The position numbers and the translations under genes are program-made. From positions 262,127 to 326,126 of the forward strand of contig DASWNP010000046.1 in NCBI GenBank assembly GCA_036399175.1: a stretch of 64,000 nucleotides of DNA, read 5' to 3'. The stretch is from DASWNP01 sp036399175. GTDB taxonomy: Bacteria; Acidobacteriota; Blastocatellia; Pyrinomonadales; Pyrinomonadaceae. The notes under the pieces were generated by a model that saw only the letters and a program-made list of their open reading frames with translations, was not told the DNA's origin and searched no databases. Position 1 is the stretch's first letter. Every line of letters starts with the position of its first letter. Of this stretch, positions 24,968 to 33,769 are shown piece by piece.

Positions 24968-26183
24968 AAGCCTCGAGCGCCTGTCGAATGTCGTCGTAGA
25001 TGTCCGTTAGCTCTTCGATGCCGACGGAGACGCGGACGATGCCGTCGCCGATGCCAAGCTCTCGACGGCGCGCGGGCGAAAAGTCGCGGTGCGAGGCCGT
25101 TGCCGGATGCAGGACGGCGGAGTAGACATCGCCGAGACTGGTCGAGCGCACGCAGAGACGCAGGGCGTCCATGAAACGGAAGGCCGCTTCGCGCGTGTCG
25201 TCTGCGAGCGCGACGGTGACGAGCGCGCCCGCGTGCGGCGCGCGCAGCATGCGTCGGCAGATTTCCTCCGCCGCGTCGCCCGCGTCGAGCGACGGGTAGA
25301 GCACGCGTGCGATGCGCGGATGCCCCGAGAGTTTTTCGGCCAGCTCGCGCGCGTTCGCGCATTGGCGCTCCATGCGCAGGACGAGCGTCTTCATTCCGCG
25401 CAGAATCTGGTGCGCTTCCCAGACGCCGAGGATGCCGCCGACGAGCTTCATCGCAGCGACGAGCGCGGGCATGTCGGCGCTGTCGGCGACGACCGTCACG
25501 CCGCCCGTCACGTCTCCATGTCCACCGAGATATTTGGTGGCGCTGTGGACGACGAAGTCCGCGCCGTGCCGGACGGGCTGGCAGAGATAGGGGGTGGCGA
25601 AAGTGTTGTCGATGACGAGGCGTGCGCCGACCGAGCGCGCCACTTCGGCGCAGGCGTCGATGTCGCAAACCTTCAGGAGCGGATTCGAGATGGTCTCGGC
25701 TACGAGGACGCGCGGACGTAGCTCACGCGCACGCGTTTGCAGTTTGTCGAGATTGAAGAAATCTGTCTGGATGGTCTGCACGCCGAACACGCCGAAGACT
25801 TTGCTGAGCAGTCCGGCGGTCGCGCCGTAGAGGTCTTGCGAAGCGAGGACGGTCGAGCCGGGCGGGAGGTCGCAGGCGAAAAGCGCCGCGTGCAGGGCGG
25901 CCATGCCCGAAGCGTAGGCGCACGCTCCCGCCCCCTCCTCCAGAGTGTTGACAGCATCGGAGAGCGCATCGACGGTCGGGTTGCCGTGTCGCGTGTAGAC
26001 GTAGCCCTCGCGCTCGCCCGCGAAGACGGCGTCCATCTCCGCCATCGAATCGTACGTGAAAGTGGTGCTCGGATAGACGGGCGCGGCGACGGGCTGCCCC
26101 TTCGGCTGAGAGCCGCGCTCGCCCGCGTGCACCGCCCGCGTCCTGAAATCGAGCCCGCGTTTATCCTCCGGCATATAACTCAC
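24966..26183 (-). CDS. Cystathionine gamma-synthase/lyase family PLP enzyme
   Basis: 405 residues. Cys/Met-metabolism PLP family: substrate-binding YVYTRHGNPTVDALSDAV, YASGMAALHAALFAC, aspartate ETISNPLLKV, and the PLP lysine in HSATKYLGGHGDVTGG. The family includes cystathionine gamma-synthase, cystathionine gamma-lyase, methionine gamma-lyase and O-acetylhomoserine sulfhydrylase, which the sequence alone does not separate. Its place upstream of cysM suggests transsulfuration between cysteine and homocysteine. The start may be the ATG four codons downstream (MPEDKRGLDF). Confidence 0.88.
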   Translation of the reverse strand: MSYMPEDKRGLDFRTRAVHAGERGSQPKGQPVAAPVYPSTTFTYDSMAEMDAVFAGEREGYVYTRHGNPTVDALSDAVNTLEEGAGACAYASGMAALHAALFACDLPPGSTVLASQDLYGATAGLLSKVFGVFGVQTIQTDFFNLDKLQTRARELRPRVLVAETISNPLLKVCDIDACAEVARSVGARLVIDNTFATPYLCQPVRHGADFVVHSATKYLGGHGDVTGGVTVVADSADMPALVAAMKLVGGILGVWEAHQILRGMKTLVLRMERQCANARELAEKLSGHPRIARVLYPSLDAGDAAEEICRRMLRAPHAGALVTVALADDTREAAFRFMDALRLCVRSTSLGDVYSAVLHPATASHRDFSPARRRELGIGDGIVRVSVGIEELTDIYDDIRQALEA

Positions 26184-26211
26184 TCTTCATTTTAAGGATG
26201 AACGGTGAGAC

Positions 26212-26284
26212 AGTTTTCAGTTTTCGGTTTTCAGTTTTCAGAAAAGATGTCTTCTGCTGGAAACTGAAAACTGAAAACTGCTTC
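26212..26284. repeat. Heptamer inverted-array element HP6 (peroxiredoxin-metB-like spacer)
   Basis: Left arm 26212-26246: CAGTTTT, CAGTTTT, CGGTTTT, CAGTTTT, CAGAAAA. Right arm from 26258: CTGAAAA units. The peroxiredoxin stop (26302) is 19 bp beyond. This element has its pyrimidine-rich arm first in the coding sense, unlike most others. Confidence 0.8.
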
Positions 26285-26301
26285 ATCGTTCATCGTTTCC
26301 C

Positions 26302-26970
26302 TTAGCTCAGGTTTCTCTTGGAGAAATACCAGTCGGTGACTTCGTAGTCGGATTGGAGGCGCTTCTCGGCGTCTTCGATGGTCTGCGGCGGAGGCACGAC
26401 CACTTTGTCGCCGGGCTTCCAGTTGGCGGGCGTGGCGCAGGCGTTGGCGTCGGCCGTCTGCATCGCTTCGACGGCGCGCAGGACTTCGTCGATATTGCGC
26501 CCGCAGGTCATCGGGTAGTAGATGATGCCGCGCACCTTCTGCTTGTCGTCGATGATGAAGACGGCGCGCACGGTGGCCGTCTCTGACGCGCCCGGATGAA
26601 TCAGTCCGTACTTCTGCGCGACCTTGGTGTCCAAATCGGCGACGACGGGAAAGTCTATCTTGACGCCGAAGTGCTGCTCGATATTTCTAATCCAGGCGAT
26701 GTGCGCCGGAACGGAATCGACCGAGAGGCCGATGAGCTGCGCGTTGCGTTTCCTGAACTCGTCGGAGCGGTGCGCGAACTCGACGAACTCGGTCGTGCAG
26801 ACGGGCGTGAAATCAGCCGGATGAGAAAAGAGCACGACCCACTTGCCTTTAAAATCAGACAGCTTGAGCGGCCCGTGTGTGGATTTGGCCTCGAACTCGG
26901 GCGCCTGGTCGTTGATGCGCGGCAAGGAGGGGGCAGCCGTCGTTTCCTGCGCCTCTGCTGGGGTACTCAT
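26302..26970 (-). CDS. 1-Cys-type peroxiredoxin (Prx6/archaeal-type AhpC-TSA)
   Basis: 222 residues. Peroxidatic cysteine in HPADFTPVCTTEFVEF, catalytic arginine in the region PMTCGRNIDEVLR, and a long C-terminal arm with ACATPANWKPGDKVVVPP typical of the Prx6 subfamily. Extra Cys residues in the arm (CGRN and CATP) can form the decameric-type disulfides seen in archaeal members. It reduces peroxides in the cytoplasm. AAGGAGATTTCC lies 5 nt upstream of the ATG. It is transcribed away from the glycine-zipper gene; the shared 386-bp region contains a sigma-54-type site on the other strand. Confidence 0.92.
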   Translation of the reverse strand: MSTPAEAQETTAAPSLPRINDQAPEFEAKSTHGPLKLSDFKGKWVVLFSHPADFTPVCTTEFVEFAHRSDEFRKRNAQLIGLSVDSVPAHIAWIRNIEQHFGVKIDFPVVADLDTKVAQKYGLIHPGASETATVRAVFIIDDKQKVRGIIYYPMTCGRNIDEVLRAVEAMQTADANACATPANWKPGDKVVVPPPQTIEDAEKRLQSDYEVTDWYFSKRNLS

Positions 26971-27356
26971 AAACGGAAATCTCCTTTTCTTCGGTTAAAA
27001 GTTTTCTTTCTCGTCGCCTCACGGGGCGCAAAGCTTCTGTTTCGTTTAGCTCGATTGTCTTTAAGCTTACACCAACTCCCGCCCTTTACCGAAACTACCG
27101 CGCGAGCCTCCGACGGGCTTACACGATATAGTGTGCCGACCACGCTTCTCGCACACGTCAAAGGGCTTCGAGCCTCGCCTGAAGAGATGCACAAGTTCGC
27201 GCATTGCCTAAAACCTCTTCAAATAAGTAGTTTATAATGTCGGCACGTAACCTCGCCCTTTTGGCACGCTCATTGCTCTATCAATAGCCGACGGGTCGTG
27301 CGCCGTAAGATGAGCCAGGAGCGCGACGCCCGTCAAAACTAGGAGGGATTCAGAAG
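26971..27356. other. Divergent intergenic region (peroxiredoxin / glycine-zipper gene)
   Basis: 386 bp with no gene. It contains the sigma-54-type promoter at 27262-27277, a TATAAT box at 27233-27238 without a convincing -35, and a near-palindrome ACACGATATAGTGT at about 27122-27135. The peroxiredoxin promoter is not identified. Confidence 0.5.
27262..27277 (+). promoter_or_regulatory. Sigma-54 (RpoN) -24/-12 promoter
   Basis: TGGCACG at 27262-27268, 4 bp, then TTGCT at 27273-27277. This is a full match to the consensus TGGCACG-N4-TTGCW, with GG and GC separated by 10 bp as required. It points toward the gene starting at 27357, about 80 bp downstream. An enhancer-binding activator would be needed; none was found nearby. 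Confidence 0.75.
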
Positions 27357-28094
27357 ATGATTAAGGTTAATAAAAGATTGGCGCAGGGCGCAATCAGTTT
27401 GCTGGTTCTCATCGCGCTCATGGCAGGCAGCGTCATAGACGCATCGGCTCAGAGACGCCGCTCGCCGCGACTTCGCTCGCGCACGAGAACGACGCGCACC
27501 GTGACGCGCACGACCGTTCCCGCACGGCCTCTCTACACTGTTCCGGCTGACACGGTGATTCGCGTCCGCATGAACGAACAGCTCAGCTCGCGCACGGCGC
27601 GCATCGGCGACCGCTTCTCGGCCAACGTCACCGAGCCGGTCTACGCCGGAAACGGGACGGAAGTTATCCCGGTCGGAAGTAAGGTCTGGGGGCGTGTGAG
27701 TTCGGTTCAGCGCGCGGGGCGGCGCAGCCCCGGCAGCATCTCTGTGGCCTTCAATACGGTCGAGCTGCCCAATGGCGTGCGACAGACGATTAACGGCTCG
27801 CTGACCAGCTTGCAGACCGACAACGTCAACGCCGATAACGAAGGCAGCGTCTCGGGCAAGAGCAACGACAAGCGCAACGCCGTGTTCATCGGCGGCGGCG
27901 CAGCGACCGGCGCGCTCATCGGAGCGATTGCGGGCGGCGGCAAAGGCGCGGCCATCGGGGCAATCCTCGGCGGCGGGCTCGGCACCGGAGCGAGAGTCTA
28001 CGAGAAGGAGCAGGAGGCCGAGGTGAAGTCAGGTACGGAGTTCGGCATCATGCTCAACCAGAGCGTCTCGATGTACGCCTACAACCAACGCTAA
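27357..28094 (+). CDS. Exported glycine-zipper protein
   Basis: 245 residues with AGGAGG 11 nt upstream of the ATG. Signal peptide: Lys-rich start, then AISLLVLIALMAGSVIDASAQ. A mature domain of about 130 residues (DTVIRVRMNEQLSSRTARIG) resembles a periplasmic beta-rich domain. Then comes a glycine zipper, GGGAATGALIGAIAGGGKGA, typical of outer-membrane or membrane-inserting proteins, and a short tail. It sits in the envelope. Its promoter is of the sigma-54 type, which suggests induction by envelope stress or nutrient signals. Function is not identified. Confidence 0.75.
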   Translation: MIKVNKRLAQGAISLLVLIALMAGSVIDASAQRRRSPRLRSRTRTTRTVTRTTVPARPLYTVPADTVIRVRMNEQLSSRTARIGDRFSANVTEPVYAGNGTEVIPVGSKVWGRVSSVQRAGRRSPGSISVAFNTVELPNGVRQTINGSLTSLQTDNVNADNEGSVSGKSNDKRNAVFIGGGAATGALIGAIAGGGKGAAIGAILGGGLGTGARVYEKEQEAEVKSGTEFGIMLNQSVSMYAYNQR

Positions 28095-28103
28095 TCTAAC
28101 GGG

Positions 28104-28290
28104 TTCGACAACCTCGCAGTTGTCGATACAGGGAAGCCCGCTTGCGAAGGGGAGAGCGCGGGCGGGTTTCCCACACAGATTGAAAAAGAGCGAAGCATCG
28201 AAAACGAGTCCGGTCGCCCCTGTCACTACGTAAGTGAGCGACCGTACACGAGAGACCCGCCGCGAAGGGGAGAGCGCGGCGGGTCTCTTC
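28104..28290. other. Cluster of four hairpins, two with identical loops
   Basis: Four consecutive stem-loops lie between convergent genes: TCGACAAC/GTTGTCGA (28104-28125); GGGAAGCCCGC/GCGGGTTTCCC (from 28131); GGTCGC...TCACT/AGTGA-GCGACC (about 28212-28243); and a 13-bp stem GAGACCCGCCGCG/CGCGGCGGGTCTC (28251-28286), followed by TTCTTTTG, which can terminate transcription. The second and fourth share the same apical sequence, GCGAAGGGGAGAGCGC, although their stems differ. Such stem covariation with a fixed loop suggests a structured RNA or a duplicated protein-binding loop. Confidence 0.55.
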
Positions 28291-28356
28291 TTTTGTTGGA
28301 AGCTACTGCGATATTGCCTGAAAAGCGACTTCAGCAGACGTGCTCTGAAGTTGTCC

Positions 28357-30303
28357 TTAAAGACTCTCCAGCCATTGCCTGTAGCGCACATCTTCCGTTT
28401 CCAACAGCTCTCTCTTCCTCTCTGTGAATGCCTCCTCCAACTCGTAAACTTTGTACCCTAGCGGAGAGAGTTTATAAAACGGACTTGTCTTCTCTTTCTC
28501 CGTGTCGAGCAAGGTCAGCACCGTAGCCTTAAACTCTTTATATAACTCCGAGCCAGAATTCTTATTTTTAGCCATAGCAGAAAGGAGCATGATTTTCGGC
28601 GCTTGAGCACCTTCGGTTTCCGCCGCAAGTCTCAAGAAGTCGGTCATAATATTCCTTTCGCCCCACAGCAATTCCCTCCTGGTCATTTCGTTTTCGAGCA
28701 GCGAGAGGGTAAATGATTGTCCCAGCGTGATTAAGTACATATTCAAAAGTTCTGCGCTTAAAGGAAGGCTGAAAGCTGGCTCGCGGCTTTTTTGCATTAA
28801 GCGCGCCGCGACGAAGTAATCCATCAGTTTGTCCTTCAGCTCCAAAACAGCTTGGCCGTGCTCTTCAGGCGAGGTTCGCTTGCCGATTTTGTGAACTTTC
28901 TCTTTGAGCGCCACATCCCAGACTTCAAGACTTATCTCGTAACCGGCATTGTCACCTTCCACTGCCCCGGCGACGACGAAGCGTGTCTCTTCAGGAATCG
29001 CATTGGCGAAAGTTTCAAAAGGCCACGGCTCTGTTATGACGGCAGCGCCTACGCCAGGCATCACGGGCATGAGCGCCGAAGGATTCGAGTCTGTCGAGAA
29101 GAGAAATTGTTCCAGAAGAAAGAAGGGAATGCTTCTGGTCAAACGCCCCAACTCATTCTCCCTTTGCAGGCGAGGCGCGTCGGCGTCATTGAGCGAAATG
29201 TTAGCCAGCCCGAGGAAGGCAATCCTGGTCAGACGCTGGCGCTCGTCCAACATCCAGCTCGGGTTTCTCATGCCGTATAGCCAGATGGGCATCTCAAACT
29301 GAACCATCGTCAATTCGCCCGCTGCGGCTACCGCTTCCTCTTCGACCGGAGACACCATCTCATTTCGCAGTTTTTCAAACTCGTCAGAATAGAACATCAA
29401 ATGCTCTCCGAAATCCGGCCTGTTGAGTTGAAACAATGCTTTGAGCAATTGCTCGCCCGCCTCATAATTTCTGGTTTGCAGATAGCCTTGCAGAAGGTTG
29501 AGGCCGGGCAAAAGGCCATGCCGTTCGGGCGAGTAGAGAGGTGCGATCAGTTTTCGCATCTCCTCCAGATACCCTTTATTGCCCAAGTCTCCCGAAATCG
29601 CCATCAATGCATCGGGCTGGTCTGTCGCCAGGCTCAAGATATGTTCGTAGTATCGTAGCGCCTCTTCAAGTCTCTGCTTTTCGAGCGCATTTCTCGCCAG
29701 CCATAATTGAGGCCGCCAGCTACCCTTGATTGCCGCTGCCCTCTTCAACGCGTTTAAGTATCCAGCCTCGCCTCCCTTCTCGTGTTGAAGGACCATAAGC
29801 CAACCCAAGCCGCTATCCTGATTCGGGTCTATCTCGATAGATTGCCATAAGGTTTTCTCGGCCTTCTCATGGTCGCCCTGCTTGTCGTAAACCTTCGCCA
29901 AGTTGGTTAGTATCACTCCCGTCGCCCCAAACTCATCGACGTATTTTTCGAGCAGTGCCTGCGCTTCGTCGAGCCTACCGATACTCATCAGGACAATAGC
30001 GCGCACGGCATAGCTTCTCTCGTATTCCCGGTCAATCTTCAGCAGCCTTGCCGAAGCGTCAACCACCGCATTTTCTAAACCGTCTTCCAGAGCCGATACA
30101 ATCACAGCGTATAACTCGTCAGGACTGTCCCATACCTGTGATAGCTTTTGCGGAAGGATATTCTTTCCCCATTCATCTTTTGTAATCAGAAACTCTCTGC
30201 CGTAGGCATCGTAAACCTTAATCCGAACGTCTTGATTGTTCGGGTTGATAGGCTGTGCCGACTGTTTTTGAAAGGCTGCTTTAATCTTTTTCAGGATTCC
30301 CAT
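28357..30303 (-). CDS. Large TPR-repeat protein
   Basis: 648 residues. The first 60 are unlike a repeat (MGILKKIKAAFQKQ, then a beta-like segment RIKVYDAYGREFLITKDEWG). Residues about 90-270 contain several 34-residue tetratricopeptide units (YAVRAIVLMSIGRLDEAQALL; LAKVYDKQGDHEKAEKTLWQ), which bind proteins. The C-terminal half holds a domain with VEGDNAGYEISLEVWDVALK that I do not recognise. GC is lower than its neighbours, hinting at acquisition. No signal peptide. Stand-alone gene on its strand. Confidence 0.75.
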   Translation of the reverse strand: MGILKKIKAAFQKQSAQPINPNNQDVRIKVYDAYGREFLITKDEWGKNILPQKLSQVWDSPDELYAVIVSALEDGLENAVVDASARLLKIDREYERSYAVRAIVLMSIGRLDEAQALLEKYVDEFGATGVILTNLAKVYDKQGDHEKAEKTLWQSIEIDPNQDSGLGWLMVLQHEKGGEAGYLNALKRAAAIKGSWRPQLWLARNALEKQRLEEALRYYEHILSLATDQPDALMAISGDLGNKGYLEEMRKLIAPLYSPERHGLLPGLNLLQGYLQTRNYEAGEQLLKALFQLNRPDFGEHLMFYSDEFEKLRNEMVSPVEEEAVAAAGELTMVQFEMPIWLYGMRNPSWMLDERQRLTRIAFLGLANISLNDADAPRLQRENELGRLTRSIPFFLLEQFLFSTDSNPSALMPVMPGVGAAVITEPWPFETFANAIPEETRFVVAGAVEGDNAGYEISLEVWDVALKEKVHKIGKRTSPEEHGQAVLELKDKLMDYFVAARLMQKSREPAFSLPLSAELLNMYLITLGQSFTLSLLENEMTRRELLWGERNIMTDFLRLAAETEGAQAPKIMLLSAMAKNKNSGSELYKEFKATVLTLLDTEKEKTSPFYKLSPLGYKVYELEEAFTERKRELLETEDVRYRQWLESL

Positions 30304-30424
30304 GAGACCTCCTTTGGTGAGATGGAGAGGTTAAATTCAGGCTGAGGCGACGAAGACGAAAGCTCGCCGGAAGCAGACACCGCGCGGCGTCCGAGTGAAA
30401 TGCCGTCGTCAGGCGCTTAAGCGA

Positions 30425-31735
30425 CTATAGAACTTTTTCAGCGAAGCGTCGATAAACGCTTCGCCCGGCGACGATGGTGGCGACGGGCGCGCCGCGCATC
30501 GTCCAGCCGTCGAAGGGGGTGTTGCGGCTGCGGGATTTGGAGCGGGCGACATCGAACGTCCATTCGAGGTCGGGGTCGAGGATAGTCACGTCGGCGTGTG
30601 CGCCCTTGCGGAGCGTGCCGCGATTTTCGAGATTGAAGATGCGCGCGGGGTTGACCGAGCAAAGCTCGACGAGGCGCTCCAAACCTATCACGCCTCGATT
30701 GACGAGACGGTCGAGCGCGAGCCCGACGGCAGTTTCGAGTCCAGTAATTCCAAAAGGCGCCTGGTCGAACTCCAGAGCTTTCTCGTCGGCATGATGCGGT
30801 GCGTGGTCGGTGGCGATGGCGTCGATAGTTCCGTCGGCTAAGGCTTCGAGAATCGCTTCGCGGTGTTCGCGGCTGCGAAGCGGCGGGTTCATCTTGAAAT
30901 TGGTGTCGTAGCCTTCGACGCATTCGTCCGTGAGCGTCCAATGATGCGGCGCGACTTCGCAGGTCACACTCGCGCCGCGCTCTTTAGCTCGACGCACGGC
31001 TTCGAGCGCGCCTCGCGTCGAGATGTGAGCCAGGTGCACGCGCGCGCCCGTCAGCTCGGCCAGAGCGCAATCGCGCATCGCGTCCGCCTCTTCGGCCAGA
31101 GCCGGGATGCCGCGCAAGCCCAGACGCAGAGACCAGCTTCCCTCGTGCATCACGCCGCCCGCCGCGAGCGAGCGGTCTTCGCAGTGATCCATCAACGTCA
31201 AATCGAAGCCGCGCGCATACTCCAGAGCGCGCCGCATCATCCCCGTCGAAGGCACTGGACGCCCGTCGTCCGATACGGCAACTATCCCCGCGCGCTTCAT
31301 CTCGCCCATCTCGGCCAGCTCAGCGCCCTTCGAGCCCTTCGTAATCGCGCCGACCGGAAAGACGTTCGCCAGCCCCACGCTCGCCGCCTGCTCGACGATA
31401 AAACTCGTCACCGCCGGATTATCGTTGACCGGGTCGGTGTTCGGCATCGCGCAGACGCTCGTCCAACCACCCGCCACTGCCGCCGCCGCCCCGCTCGCAA
31501 TCGTCTCCTTATACTCCTGCCCCGGCTCGCGCAGATGAACGTGCAAATCTATAAACCCCGGCGCGACGACCAACCCCGTCGCATCGAGCACCTCCGCGCC
31601 CTCCGGCACACTCTCGCTCGTCTCAAGCAAACCGGCCACACGCCCGTCTTCGATGAACACATGCCGCCCGCCGTTAATTCCCTGCGTCGGGTCAATCACG
31701 TAACCATTGGCAATCAGCAATCTCATATCGGTCAA
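30425..31735 (-). CDS. pyrC: Dihydroorotase
   Basis: 436 residues. Amidohydrolase metal site: GFIDLHVHLREPGQEYKETI (HxH), then DHCEDR, HLAHISTRGA and the Asp in IATDHAPHH. It closes the ring of carbamoyl-aspartate to dihydroorotate, step three of pyrimidine synthesis. The length and LREPGQ motif indicate the class I enzyme of the PyrC/AllB type. Third gene of the pyrR-pyrB-pyrC set, separated from pyrB by a repeat element. The ATG at 31735 could be replaced by the one four codons on. Confidence 0.95.
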   Translation of the reverse strand: MTDMRLLIANGYVIDPTQGINGGRHVFIEDGRVAGLLETSESVPEGAEVLDATGLVVAPGFIDLHVHLREPGQEYKETIASGAAAAVAGGWTSVCAMPNTDPVNDNPAVTSFIVEQAASVGLANVFPVGAITKGSKGAELAEMGEMKRAGIVAVSDDGRPVPSTGMMRRALEYARGFDLTLMDHCEDRSLAAGGVMHEGSWSLRLGLRGIPALAEEADAMRDCALAELTGARVHLAHISTRGALEAVRRAKERGASVTCEVAPHHWTLTDECVEGYDTNFKMNPPLRSREHREAILEALADGTIDAIATDHAPHHADEKALEFDQAPFGITGLETAVGLALDRLVNRGVIGLERLVELCSVNPARIFNLENRGTLRKGAHADVTILDPDLEWTFDVARSKSRSRNTPFDGWTMRGAPVATIVAGRSVYRRFAEKVL

Positions 31736-31741
31736 CTAAAA

Positions 31742-31865
31742 AGTCTGGAGTCTAAAGTCTGGAGTCTGGAGTCAGAATTGTTGAATCGGGAATCAGCAAT
31801 CGCTTATCAGAAACAGTTTCATTCAGACTCCAGACTCCAGACTCTAGACTTTAGACTCCAGACTC
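31742..31865. repeat. Heptamer inverted-array element HP9 (pyrB-pyrC spacer)
   Basis: Left arm 31742-31776: AGTCTGG, AGTCTAA, AGTCTGG, AGTCTGG, AGTCAGA. Right arm 31824-31865: CAGACTC three times, TAGACTT, TAGACTC, CAGACTC. The pyrB stop codon lies within the right arm, and pyrC begins 7 bp past the left arm. Same unit family as HP2. Confidence 0.9.
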
Positions 31866-32972
31866 TTTCTCCGAGTGCACGGCGCTCAGAGCGCCGACGG
31901 CTTTGAGCGGTTCTTCGAGTGGAGCGGGCTGTTGTTTCGGCTGCGGGGCGACGTTTGGCTGCGCGATGTTTATCGAGAGTGGCGCGGGGGCGGGCGTGCC
32001 GCCCGCGAGCAGGTAGAGCACGGCCATGCGGATGGCGAGGCCGTTTGCGACCTGTTCGAGGATGAGCGAACGCGTGGGGTCGTCGGCCACGTCGGATGCT
32101 ATTTCGATGCCGCGATTCATCGGCCCCGGGTGCATGACGATAGCGTCCGGCGCGGCGTGGCTCAGTCGCCGCAGGTTCAGGCCGTAATGAACGGCGTACT
32201 CTCGCAGGGAAGGAAGGAAGGCCGCGTCCTGACGCTCGCGCTGGATGCGCAAGACCATCACCACGTCAGCGCCGTCAATCGCATCCTCGATGCGCGGCTC
32301 TATGCTCAAAAGGCTCGGGGCGCGCGTGCTCTGCTCATCTTCCGGGTTCTGCTCATCTTCGACGAGCGTCGCAAACTCGGGCGGCAGGAGCGTTCCGGGC
32401 CCTGCGAGCGCGACGCGTGCGCCGAGCTTCGTCAGAAGGTGCGCGTTCGAGCGCGCCACGCGCGAATGGAGAATATCTCCGAGGATGGCTACCTTCAGAC
32501 CCTCTATGCGCCCCTTATGCTGACGGATGGTGAGCGCGTCGAGGAGCGCCTGCGTCGGGTGCTCGTGCGAGCCGTCGCCCGCGTTGACGATTGACGCGCT
32601 ACAGATGCGCGCCAGCGCGTGCGGCGCGCCCGCCGACGGGTGACGAATCACAATCAGGTCGGGCGACATCGCTTCGAGGTTGCGCGCCGTATCGAGCAGC
32701 GTCTCGCCTTTCGTGACGCTCGACGTGGCCGCGCTGATGTTGATGACATCGGCGGAGAGACGTTTGCCCGCAATCTCGAAGGAGGTGCGCGTGCGCGTCG
32801 AGGGCTCGAAGAAGAGATTGATGACCGTGCGACCGCGAAGGGCGGGGACTTTCTTGATGTCGCGCTGCGAAATCTCACGCAGACTCTCAGCCGTGTCGAG
32901 CAGATGCACTATCTCTGCGGCTGAAAGCTCGCGTATGCCCAGCAGATGTTTATGCACGAGTCCGGTCTTCAT
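31851..32972 (-). CDS. pyrB: Aspartate carbamoyltransferase catalytic subunit
   Basis: About 373 residues from ATG 32972 (MKTGLVHKHLLGI), which fits the family; the frame extends to 33014 over the attenuator hairpin. Carbamoyl-phosphate site FFEPSTRTRTSFE, then HPTQALLDA and MHPGPMNRGIEI. It joins carbamoyl phosphate and aspartate. The C-terminus has an extra 50-residue Pro-rich tail (NVAPQPKQQPAPLEEPLK) not found in typical PyrB, whose last codons come from a heptamer repeat. No regulatory pyrI follows. Confidence 0.95.
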   Translation of the reverse strand: MKTGLVHKHLLGIRELSAAEIVHLLDTAESLREISQRDIKKVPALRGRTVINLFFEPSTRTRTSFEIAGKRLSADVINISAATSSVTKGETLLDTARNLEAMSPDLIVIRHPSAGAPHALARICSASIVNAGDGSHEHPTQALLDALTIRQHKGRIEGLKVAILGDILHSRVARSNAHLLTKLGARVALAGPGTLLPPEFATLVEDEQNPEDEQSTRAPSLLSIEPRIEDAIDGADVVMVLRIQRERQDAAFLPSLREYAVHYGLNLRRLSHAAPDAIVMHPGPMNRGIEIASDVADDPTRSLILEQVANGLAIRMAVLYLLAGGTPAPAPLSINIAQPNVAPQPKQQPAPLEEPLKAVGALSAVHSEKESGV

Positions 32973-33000
32973 CCCTTGTCCGCAACCTTCTCCGCATACA

Positions 33001-33027
33001 AAAAAAGCGGCCACTTCCGGTGGCCGC
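33001..33027 (-). terminator. Intrinsic terminator between pyrR and pyrB (possible PyrR attenuator)
   Basis: On the minus strand the stem GCGGCCAC / GTGGCCGC (33007-33014 with 33020-33027), loop 5 nt, is followed by a run of T. It starts right after the pyrR stop codon (33030) and ends about 29 nt before the pyrB start (32972). A terminator inside an operon at this point fits transcription attenuation as known for PyrR in Bacillus. An antiterminator alternative was not found. Confidence 0.7.
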
Positions 33028-33029
33028 CT

Positions 33030-33596
33030 TCAATCGCTCCCGTCCGAGGGTCGCTCGACGATGGCGACGCCCTCTTCCCCGTCGAAATCGTCGAGCATCA
33101 CCTTGATAATCTCGCTCTTCTTCGTCGGCACAAACTTCCCTACGAAGTCTGCCTGAATCGGCAGCTCACGATGCTCCTTGCCTCTATCGACGAGCACGGC
33201 GAGCTGCACGCGGCGGGGTCTGCCGAAATCTATCAACTGGTCGAGCGCCGCGCGAATCGTCCGACCCGTATAAAGCACGTCGTCGATGAGCAGCACGTTC
33301 TTACCCTCGACATCCACCGGCAGTACCGTCCGGTTGACGACCGGATTCGCGCCCACCGTCGAGAGGTCGTCGCGGTAGAGCGTGATGTCCACGACTCCGA
33401 CCGGCGGTCGCTCGCCCTCCAAATCCGCAATCTTATCGGCGAGGCGATTCGCCAGAGGCACGCCGCGCCTCTGAATCCCAATCAGATACAGATGCCCCGC
33501 GCCGTGATTGTCCTCGACAATCTCGGAGGCCAGCCTCGCCAGCGCGCGATTAATCCGCGCCCCGTCCATAATGCGTGCCTTTTCGACGAATTCCAT
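33030..33596 (-). CDS. pyrR: Pyrimidine operon regulator / uracil phosphoribosyltransferase PyrR
   Basis: 188 residues from MEFVEKARIMDG at 33596; the longer frame to 33692 has a poor N-terminus. PRPP-binding loop NVLLIDDVLYTGRTIRAALD, plus YLIGIQRRGVPLANRL and VVDITLYRDDL. PyrR binds pyr mRNA when UMP is high and favours termination; many members also make UMP from uracil. It heads pyrB and pyrC and is followed by an in-operon terminator, as expected if it controls the genes downstream. Confidence 0.93.
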   Translation of the reverse strand: MEFVEKARIMDGARINRALARLASEIVEDNHGAGHLYLIGIQRRGVPLANRLADKIADLEGERPPVGVVDITLYRDDLSTVGANPVVNRTVLPVDVEGKNVLLIDDVLYTGRTIRAALDQLIDFGRPRRVQLAVLVDRGKEHRELPIQADFVGKFVPTKKSEIIKVMLDDFDGEEGVAIVERPSDGSD

Positions 33597-33769
33597 CGGC
33601 GCGGATACTAACACAGAGCCCGACGCCGACGGAAGAGAGGCAGCTGTAAATGGAATCATATTTTGTCCGCAACGGGCGCGATATACTTCCATTTTGCCCC
33701 GGACAGAATATGCTTTAGCCTAGATAAGCATACAAACATAGAACATACTTCTAGGGACTATTATTTTCA

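Noticed and set aside
28251..28286. Simple terminator only
   Set aside because: The last hairpin can terminate, but the identical loop in another hairpin with a different stem is not explained by termination, so it is reported as a cluster.
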